DNA from: Nocardioides sp. L-11A
GTDB taxonomy: Bacteria > Actinomycetota > Actinomycetes > Propionibacteriales > Nocardioidaceae
Length of the DNA: 64,000 bases
Assembly (NCBI GenBank): GCA_029961745.1
Contig: CP124680.1
Coordinates: forward strand, 4,588,001-4,652,000
Direction: 5' to 3'
Under the pieces are notes generated by a model. It searched no databases and had not been told where the DNA came from. It worked only from the letters and a program-made list of their open reading frames with translations. A program made the translations under genes and the position numbers. Position 1 is the first letter of the stretch. Every line of letters begins with the position of its first letter. Shown in pieces: positions 58,776-64,000 of the stretch.

Positions 58776-59441
58776 ATGGACTCCCGCGATCCCCGGCACC
58801 CGACCGCCCGCAGGCCGCTACGTCGCGTCCGCGACGCTCTCGACGAGGTACGCCGGCGCGTGCTGCGCCGGCGGCGCCTGATCGCCGCCCTGCTCCTGGG
58901 CGGGGCTGCTGCCGTCGCCGTCCGGTCCGTCGCTCCGCCGGAGCCCGCGACCGCGGCGCTGCTCGTCGCCGCGCGCGACCTGCCGGCCGGGCAGGCGCTG
59001 CGCCCCGGCGACCTGGTCACCATGCGCGTCCCGCCCGCCGCCGTACCCACCGGGACCGCCGAGGACCCGGTCGGCCGCCGGCTCGCCGCTCCCCTGCGCG
59101 CCGGCGAGCCGGTCACCGACGTCCGCCTGGTCGGGCCGGACCTCGGCGCGGCCCAGCCCGCGGGCACGAGCACGGTGCCGGTCCGGCTCACCGACGCCGG
59201 ACAGGTGGCGCTGCTGACCCCGGGCGACCGGATCACGCTGCTCGGCACCGACCCGCAGGCGGGCACGACCCGGGTGCTCGCGCGCGAGGCGACCGTGCTC
59301 GCCGTCCCCGATCCGGCCTCGGCGGCCGACGGCGCGCTTCCCGGCCGGCTCGTCGTCCTGGCCCTAGATTCGGAGGCGGTCTACCACGTCACCGCGGCCT
59401 CCGCAGCCGAATACGTGACTTATACATGGAGTCGCAGTTAG
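58776..59441 (+). CDS. membrane-anchored SAF-domain protein (CpaB/RcpC-like)
   Basis: 221 residues. A basic N-terminus and one membrane segment (RLIAALLLGGAAAVAVRSV) precede an SAF domain (ALLVAARDLPAGQALRPGDLVTMRVPPAAVPTG, then GRRLAAPLRAGEPVT). A C-terminal part has VPVRLTDAGQVALLTPGDRITLLGTDP. SAF proteins like CpaB act in type IVb pilus assembly; others have no known role. No pilus genes are in the window. Located where M. tuberculosis has small SAF-like genes close to mscL. Confidence 0.75.
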   Translation: MDSRDPRHPTARRPLRRVRDALDEVRRRVLRRRRLIAALLLGGAAAVAVRSVAPPEPATAALLVAARDLPAGQALRPGDLVTMRVPPAAVPTGTAEDPVGRRLAAPLRAGEPVTDVRLVGPDLGAAQPAGTSTVPVRLTDAGQVALLTPGDRITLLGTDPQAGTTRVLAREATVLAVPDPASAADGALPGRLVVLALDSEAVYHVTAASAAEYVTYTWSRS

Positions 59442-59503
59442 TTTTCGGGAGCCAAGAAGAGGGTCCCGACCTCCACCACTCGTCTCGGGAAAGAGGAGAG
59501 AAC

Positions 59504-59842
59504 ATGTCCGGGTTCAAGAAGTTCCTGCTCCAGGGCAACCTGGTCGACATCGCCGTCGCGTTCATCATCGGTGCGTCCTTCGGCACCGTCGTCACCACCT
59601 TCGTCAACTGGCTGACCGCCCAGATGCCCGAGTCGGCCAGCGACGTCTTCACCAACGCGGAGAACTCGTTCGGCGCCTTCCTCAACGCCGTCATCGCGTT
59701 CGTGATCCTGGCCGCCGTCGTCTACTTCCTCGTCGTCACGCCCTACACCAAGGCCAAGGAGCGGTTCTTCCCCGACCCCGAGCCGGGCGAGACCGAGCTC
59801 GACATCCTGACCCAGATCCGCGACTCGCTCGCCACCCGCTGA
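59504..59842 (+). CDS. mscL: large-conductance mechanosensitive channel MscL
   Basis: 112 residues. MSGFKKFLLQGNLVDIAVAFIIGASFGTVVTTFVN is the classic N-terminus with the pore-lining first helix; the second helix is AVIAFVILAAVVYFLVV. A short acidic C-terminal helix follows. It forms a homopentamer that opens under osmotic down-shock. ATG 59504 has AGAGGAG eight bases ahead. Confidence 0.96.
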   Translation: MSGFKKFLLQGNLVDIAVAFIIGASFGTVVTTFVNWLTAQMPESASDVFTNAENSFGAFLNAVIAFVILAAVVYFLVVTPYTKAKERFFPDPEPGETELDILTQIRDSLATR

Positions 59843-59858
59843 CACCGCTCGGCGCGCA

Positions 59859-60752
59859 TCACGAGCGGTCCGAGGGCCGGCGGGGACTCCCCCGTCGGCC
59901 CTCGGCGCGTTCCCGGTCGGCGCGCCGGCGGTCGACCAGCACCCGGTCGGCGACCCGGCCGAGGGTCGCCGACGCCACCACGACCGCCGAGATCCCGATC
60001 AGCCAGGTGGCGACGCCGAGCACCAGGCCGAACGCGCCGAAGCGGTGCACGACCGCGACGACATGCGCCGGCAGTACCGCACTCGCCCCGACGCAGTAGG
60101 CCACCAGCGCCGGGCCGGTCAGCGCGGCGCTGAGCGCCAGGCGCCGCCACGCGACGCGTCCGCCGAGCAGGACGCGCAGCGACCACCACCACAGCGCGGC
60201 GAGCAGGACGGCGTCGAGGGCCAGCCGCGCCAGCACCGGTACGCCGGCGTCCCGGGCGAGCCAGCTGCACAGGACCACCCCCTGCAGCGCGGCGAGCCAG
60301 CACAGCAGCCAGCCGAGGGCGCGAGCGCGGGTGCGGACGCCGATCGTCCGGGGCAGGTCCCAGACCTTCTCATAGGCGCGCAGCACGGCGCGGGCGAAGG
60401 AGGAGGCCGACAGCACGATCACCGCGCCGCTCACCACCCCGACCCGGGACCGGACGTCGGCGCCGGGGCGCGGCACCCCGCCCGTGCTCGACACGAGGTC
60501 GGTCGCGGCACGGTCCAGACCGGTCAGGCCGGCGAACCGGTCGATGCCGGTCCGGGTGAGGTCGCTCGGCAGGAACGCGACGAGCACGACCACCAGCGGG
60601 ATCAGGGCCAGCAGGGCCTGGGCGGCGACCACCACCGAACGGTCCAGCACCTCGATCCGGCGGAACTCCGCCACCGTCTCGCCGGCCACGGGGAAGCGCC
60701 GGGAAAGCCGCCGGCCCAGCACCCGCGCCCGGTCGAGCGCGTCGCGGATCAT
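59859..60752 (-). CDS. YihY/BrkB-like inner-membrane protein
   Basis: 297 residues. Six hydrophobic segments of the YihY (UPF0761) family: VVVAAQALLALIPLVVVLVAF, VGVVSGAVIVLSASSFARAVLRAYEKVW, and others. The ARAVLRAYEKVWDL segment is typical. The role of the family is unsettled. ATG overlaps the stop of an 18-codon open frame by 4 bases. The C-terminal coding end holds a strong stem that probably terminates mscL on the other strand. Confidence 0.78.
   Translation of the reverse strand: MIRDALDRARVLGRRLSRRFPVAGETVAEFRRIEVLDRSVVVAAQALLALIPLVVVLVAFLPSDLTRTGIDRFAGLTGLDRAATDLVSSTGGVPRPGADVRSRVGVVSGAVIVLSASSFARAVLRAYEKVWDLPRTIGVRTRARALGWLLCWLAALQGVVLCSWLARDAGVPVLARLALDAVLLAALWWWSLRVLLGGRVAWRRLALSAALTGPALVAYCVGASAVLPAHVVAVVHRFGAFGLVLGVATWLIGISAVVVASATLGRVADRVLVDRRRADRERAEGRRGSPRRPSDRS
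59870..59905. terminator. stem between mscL and yihY, inside the yihY coding end
   Basis: Left arm CCGAGGGCCGGCGGGG, loop ACT, right arm CCCCCGTCGGCCCTCGG; only one position is mismatched. It starts 28 bases after the mscL stop and overlaps the last codons of the convergent gene. Confidence 0.7.
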
Positions 60753-60805
60753 CCGGCCGCGGGCAGGGCGAGGAGCGAGGTGAGGACGCCGCGGAGACGA
60801 GCCAT
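60749..60805 (-). CDS. possible 18-residue leader ORF before the YihY gene
   Basis: MARLRGVLTSLLALPAAG, with AAAGG seven bases ahead of the ATG and a TGA that overlaps the YihY ATG. May be a translational-coupling leader. Short and without further evidence. Confidence 0.3.
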   Translation of the reverse strand: MARLRGVLTSLLALPAAG

Positions 60806-60916
60806 GAGGGACCTTTCCGCGGGCCGTGCGGCATACGCCGCGGGGAGTCGCGGGCCGCGCCGCGGCCCGGAGGGTGACCGGAGCGTAGCAACCGGCCAGC
60901 CGCGGCGGGGCGGTTC

Positions 60917-61114
60917 TCAGCTGCCGTGGTGGGGCGGGACCTGTGCCTTGAGCCAGCGGTCGGTCGCGCTCTCCCGATCGCCCGGAGCCTGGTCGTCACG
61001 CTCGTCGGAGGTCACCGTGGGCTCGACGTCGCCGAAGATCTCGGCCAGGCGCCGTCGCCGCGCCCATTCGGTCTCCGGCGCGGCCGTGCTCTCCGGCCCC
61101 GACTGCTCGCCCAT
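60917..61114 (-). CDS. small hypothetical protein downstream of the LCP gene
   Basis: 65 residues (MGEQSGPESTAAPETEWARRRRLAEIFGDVEPTVTSDE ... ATDRWLKAQVPPHHGS), acidic in the middle and Arg-rich near the start. Starts ten bases after the LCP stop, so it is very likely cotranscribed. The WARRRRLAEIFGDV and DRWLKAQVPPHHGS motifs resemble short proteins common beside LCP genes in actinobacteria; function unknown. Confidence 0.6.
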   Translation of the reverse strand: MGEQSGPESTAAPETEWARRRRLAEIFGDVEPTVTSDERDDQAPGDRESATDRWLKAQVPPHHGS

Positions 61115-61124
61115 GCCACCCGCC

Positions 61125-62534
61125 TCAGGTGCAGAGTCCGGCGGCCTCGCGACCGGAGGCACTGAGGCCCCCGGGGGCCGGCGGCGGGATCGTGGTGTCG
61201 GTGCCCGGCGTACCGCCGGGGGTGCCGTTCGACGCCCCGTCGGAGGCGCCGTCGGAGGCGCCGTCCGTGCTGCCGGACGGGCTGGTGGGCGCGGACGGGC
61301 TGTCGGACTCGGATGTCTCGTCACCGGCGGTGTTGCCGGCCGACGGGGAGCCGTCCGGGTTGTCGCCGGCGCTGAGCGCGTCCTTGAGGAACTCGGGCGT
61401 GAGCGGCTTGTCGCGGCGCACCAGCTGCCAGAGCTTCTCGACCTCAGGGGTCCACTCGATCCCGGAGCTCACCTTGTCGGAGTAGACCCAGGGCGTGGTG
61501 ATGAACTTGATGTTGTCGGCACCGATGCCCTGCGCGGTGACGGCCAGGTCGGCCATCTGCGCGATGCCCTTGAAGTCGGTCTGCAGGGACGACGTCGCGG
61601 CGTTCATGAAGCTGATCATCCGGTCGGGGCGCGCGATCATGCCCGCGGTGAGCGCCTTGTTGATCATCGAGCCGATGAACGCCTGCTGGCGCCGGGTGCG
61701 GTTCGGGTCGGTGCCGTCGCCGATCCGGTAGCGGGCCCGGACATAGGTCAGCGCCTCGTTGCCCTTGATCTCGCGGGTGCCGGCCTTGAGGTGGATGTTG
61801 CGCACCTCGTCGTCGATGTCGTCGGGGATGCAGACCTCGACGCCGTCGAGGGCGTTGACCATGTCCTTGAACTGGTTGAAGTCGACGACGACGTAGTTGT
61901 CGACGCGGACCTTCGTGGCCTGCTCGAACTGTTGGATGGTGCAGGCGGGACCGCCGTACGCGAAGGCGGCGTTCCACTTCTCGTATCCGGAGGCCGCGCG
62001 GATCTTGCTGCCGTCCTCCTTGGTGCACTCGGGCCGGATGACAGCCGTGTCACGCGGGACGGAGATGCCGTAGGCGAACTCACGGTTGGCGGAGAGGTGG
62101 AAGAGGATCGTGGTGTCGGAGAGCCCGTTGGTGGACTCGCCGTCGATGCCGTTGCCCTCGCCGGCGCGGGTGTCGGAGCCCATCACCAGGATGTTCATCG
62201 GCTCCTTGGGACCCTCGACATCCTCCTTCTCAGGACGGTTGGTCAGCTGGTTCGACACGTCCTGCCGGTCGATGTTGCCGTTCCAGTTGTTGTAGATCAG
62301 CACGACGCCGAGACCGGTCGCCAGCCCGAGCGACATCAGGCTGGCCACGATCACCTTGAAGACGACCTTGCCCGGCTGCGGCGCCTTGCGCCGCCCCCCG
62401 GACACCCGGCGGCCCCGGTCCCCCCGCTCCCCGCGCGGACGGCGGCGGTCACGGTCGGCGCGCGAGGTCGACACCCGGCGGGCGCGGCTCCCGGGTGTCG
62501 CGTCGGCGCGCCCGGTCTCGTCGTCCTGCGTCAT
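61125..62534 (-). CDS. LytR-CpsA-Psr (LCP) family cell-wall ligase
   Basis: 469 residues. Basic cytoplasmic tail, one membrane helix (VVFKVIVASLMSLGLATGLGVVLIY), then the LCP domain: MNILVMGSDTRAGEGNG, SDTTILFHLSANREFAYGISVPRDTAV, VDNYVVVDFNQFKDMVNALDGVEVCIPDDIDD and YVRARYRIGDGTDPNRTRRQQAFIGSM, with the conserved Arg and Asp residues. The Ser/Thr/Pro-rich tail is extracellular. LCP enzymes attach secondary polymers (arabinogalactan or teichoic acid) to peptidoglycan. Ribosome site AGGTGA before ATG 62534. Confidence 0.92.
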   Translation of the reverse strand: MTQDDETGRADATPGSRARRVSTSRADRDRRRPRGERGDRGRRVSGGRRKAPQPGKVVFKVIVASLMSLGLATGLGVVLIYNNWNGNIDRQDVSNQLTNRPEKEDVEGPKEPMNILVMGSDTRAGEGNGIDGESTNGLSDTTILFHLSANREFAYGISVPRDTAVIRPECTKEDGSKIRAASGYEKWNAAFAYGGPACTIQQFEQATKVRVDNYVVVDFNQFKDMVNALDGVEVCIPDDIDDEVRNIHLKAGTREIKGNEALTYVRARYRIGDGTDPNRTRRQQAFIGSMINKALTAGMIARPDRMISFMNAATSSLQTDFKGIAQMADLAVTAQGIGADNIKFITTPWVYSDKVSSGIEWTPEVEKLWQLVRRDKPLTPEFLKDALSAGDNPDGSPSAGNTAGDETSESDSPSAPTSPSGSTDGASDGASDGASNGTPGGTPGTDTTIPPPAPGGLSASGREAAGLCT

Positions 62535-62740
62535 GCATCACCTGGTCGTGTGGCCGCCGCGGCGGTTGGTCATGGCTCGACTACGCTGCCGAGTCAGCGG
62601 CCGATCGGCACCCGGTGGTACCACGCCCACCGTACGGACCGCATCAAGGTCGCACGGCGAGTCGCTCCCATTGTCACCGGTCGCCCCGCCTCGACCCAAT
62701 CCGGGGGTGATCCGCGGCACCTGACAAGATAGGTCCCCAC

Positions 62741-62816
62741 GCCCCAGTAGCTCAGTGGATAGAGCAGCCGCCTCCTAAGCGAAAGGTCGTAGGTTCGACT
62801 CCTACCTGGGGCACCA
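62741..62816 (+). tRNA. tRNA-Arg(CCT)
   Basis: Acceptor GCCCCAG pairs with CTGGGGC; D arm GCTC...GAGC; anticodon loop CTCCTAA (anticodon CCT); T arm GTAGG-TTCGACT-CCTAC; discriminator A and encoded CCA. The anticodon stem GCCGC/GCGAA has only three standard pairs, the outer two (27:43 and 28:42) being mismatched. Confidence 0.92.
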
Positions 62817-62983
62817 CGCCTGGTGTCGTGCGTCGGGAATTGTTGGATGGTCGGCGTGCTCAGGGTGCGTGCAGCGCAAGGCGCCGGCGCGCGGCTGTAC
62901 CGGGTCGTCTTGCGAGCGTCGGCAACGCCGCGGGGGGCGTGCCGTGGGCGCGCGAAGCGCCCAAGAATTTCTGACGCGCGGCA

Positions 62984-63310
62984 CTAGCCCTCGCGGATCG
63001 TCATCGAGGCGACCTTGTCGCCCGCGACGACGAAGGTGAAGCGGCTCAGGCCGTTGGCGTAGTTGCTGCGCCAGTCGCCGATGACGACGACCTCGCCGCC
63101 TGCTGTGGTCACCGACTCGACGGTCAGGGTGCCCTCGGCGCCGATCAGCTCCTTGGCGCTCCAGCCGTCGATGGCCGCGCGGCCGCGGAAGATGCGACCC
63201 CAGTCGTCGACGTACCCGTCGGCGGTGAAGCAGTCCAAGAAGGCGTCCTCGTCGTGTCCGTTGACGGCGGCGACGAGGGTGGCGACGGGCTCGGGGATCT
63301 CGGTGGTCAC
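62984..63310 (-). CDS. NTF2-like/SnoaL-type protein
   Basis: 108 residues: MTTEIPEPVATLVAAVNGHDEDAFLDCFTADGYVDDWGRIFRGRAAIDGWSAKELIGAEG has the pattern of small NTF2-fold proteins, some of which are ketosteroid isomerases or cyclases. GTG start with AGGAG six bases ahead. It follows a short-chain dehydrogenase gene by about 50 bases, likely in the same transcript. Reaction unknown. Confidence 0.75.
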   Translation of the reverse strand: MTTEIPEPVATLVAAVNGHDEDAFLDCFTADGYVDDWGRIFRGRAAIDGWSAKELIGAEGTLTVESVTTAGGEVVVIGDWRSNYANGLSRFTFVVAGDKVASMTIREG

Positions 63311-63359
63311 GGCTTCTCCTGTGGTCTCAGTTCGTGATGGGCGCGGGACTCCATCCTGC

Positions 63360-64000
63360 TCAACGGGTGGTGTAGCCGCCGTTGGCGAAGATGGTCTGGC
63401 CGGTGATCCACCAGCCCTCGGTGGCCAGGAAGCGCACGATCGGGGCGATGTCCTCGATCTGGGTGAGCTGGTTGCCCATGGCCTGCGACTTGTGGAAGGC
63501 CACCCGCTCGGGCGTCTCCTGGCCGTAGAAGAAGGGCGTGTCCATGGGACCGGGGGCGATCGAGTTCACCGAGATCCCGCGAGCGGCGAACTCCTTGGCC
63601 GCGGCGCGGGTGAAGTGCTCGACCGGCGACTTGCCGCCGGCGTAGGTCGAGTAGCCGTCGGTGAACGCGGCCAGCAGCGAGGTGACGATGGTGATCACCT
63701 TGCCGTTGTCGGCGAGCTGGCGACCGGCCTCGCGCAGGAAGAAGTACGCCGACTTCGCGTTCACGTCGAGCATGTCGTCGTACTCGGCCTCGGTGGTGTC
63801 GACCATCGGCTTGCGCAGCACCTTGCCGACCGTGTTGACCGCGACGTCGATCGGGCCGAGCGCGGCGGCCGCCTCGGCGAACAGTCGCTCGACGTTCTCG
63901 ACCTTGGTGAGGTCGCCGGCGAGCACGACGCCCTTGGCACCGGCGGCCTGGACCGCGGCGAGGGTCTCATCGGCTGCGGGGCGGGTGGCCTCGGAGTTGT
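63360..64000 (-). CDS. short-chain dehydrogenase/reductase, C-terminal part (continues past window)
   Basis: About 213 residues are visible; the frame is still open at the right edge, so the N-terminal TGxxxGxG is missing. Visible SDR motifs: NTVGKV (for NNAG), TSLLAAFTDGYSTYAGGKSPVEHF with Tyr and Lys of YxxxK, and SVNSIAPGPMDTPF. FLATEGWWITGQTIFANGGYTTR at the C-terminus is the usual SDR end. NAD(P)-dependent oxidation or reduction of an alcohol/ketone; substrate unknown. Confidence 0.88.
   Translation of the reverse strand, partial: NSEATRPAADETLAAVQAAGAKGVVLAGDLTKVENVERLFAEAAAALGPIDVAVNTVGKVLRKPMVDTTEAEYDDMLDVNAKSAYFFLREAGRQLADNGKVITIVTSLLAAFTDGYSTYAGGKSPVEHFTRAAAKEFAARGISVNSIAPGPMDTPFFYGQETPERVAFHKSQAMGNQLTQIEDIAPIVRFLATEGWWITGQTIFANGGYTTR

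Noticed and set aside
62817..62983. Gene or small RNA between tRNA-Arg and the NTF2-like gene
   Set aside because: Only short GC-rich stems; no frame, promoter or known RNA motif could be supported.

Overview
The window is very GC-rich, with tightly packed, often ATGA/GTGA-overlapping genes. It carries F420-type luciferase-like flavoproteins, an LCP cell-wall ligase, IclR and PucR regulators and leaderless -10 promoters, which together point to an actinobacterium. The block at 49.5-62.5 kb (glpR-like, rimJ, moaB, moaC, moeA/glp, UGP-type galU, 5-FTHF cyclo-ligase, FmdB/Ruc, SAF protein, mscL) resembles the Mycobacterium tuberculosis Rv0985c-Rv0996 neighbourhood. A Nocardioides-like organism is my inference from gene content only.

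0-17.6 kb: after the 3' part of adk comes a large catabolic region, all on the minus strand. Three transcription units are visible. The first is OYE-type flavoprotein, LLM flavoprotein, PatB-type C-S lyase, FAD amine oxidase, VOC protein, OsmC, BisC-type molybdo-reductase. The second is an amino-acid ABC transporter, a NIPSNAP-like protein and an IclR regulator. The third is a CoA-disulfide reductase/rhodanese and acetoacetyl-CoA synthetase. Each unit has a TGGAAA-N3-TTTCCA box in its promoter (two at the first unit), matching the known IclR-box consensus, so I read the region as one IclR-controlled regulon. The enzyme set suggests uptake and breakdown of a sulfur-containing, probably S-oxidised, amino acid or related amine; the substrate is unknown.

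17.6-33.2 kb: signalling genes (REC-PAS-PAS histidine kinase, MalT/LAL-type LuxR regulator, NarL-type two-component pair, a duplicated membrane histidine kinase), a sortase-anchored SdrD-like surface protein and an alpha/beta hydrolase.

33.2-42.5 kb: a second amino-acid cluster with LLM flavoprotein, threonine dehydrogenase, glycine C-acetyltransferase-like enzyme, FAD amine oxidase, complete polar amino-acid ABC transporter and PucR regulator.

43.4-49.2 kb: an accessory stretch with lower GC. It holds a secreted C39-like peptidase with a coupled lipoprotein, a decayed IS3 transposase, a zinc-finger protein, and a HEPN/MNT toxin-antitoxin locus whose toxin is frameshifted. It ends at tRNA-Ala(CGC).

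49.2-64 kb: conserved housekeeping genes: the Glp/GlpR-like division module mixed with molybdenum-cofactor genes, UDP-glucose synthesis, folate salvage, a CIRCE-controlled FmdB chaperone-like gene, MscL, an LCP protein, tRNA-Arg(CCT), and a partial SDR at the window edge. A four-copy mirror-symmetric repeat supplies the stop codons of two convergent genes at 55.4-55.6 kb.
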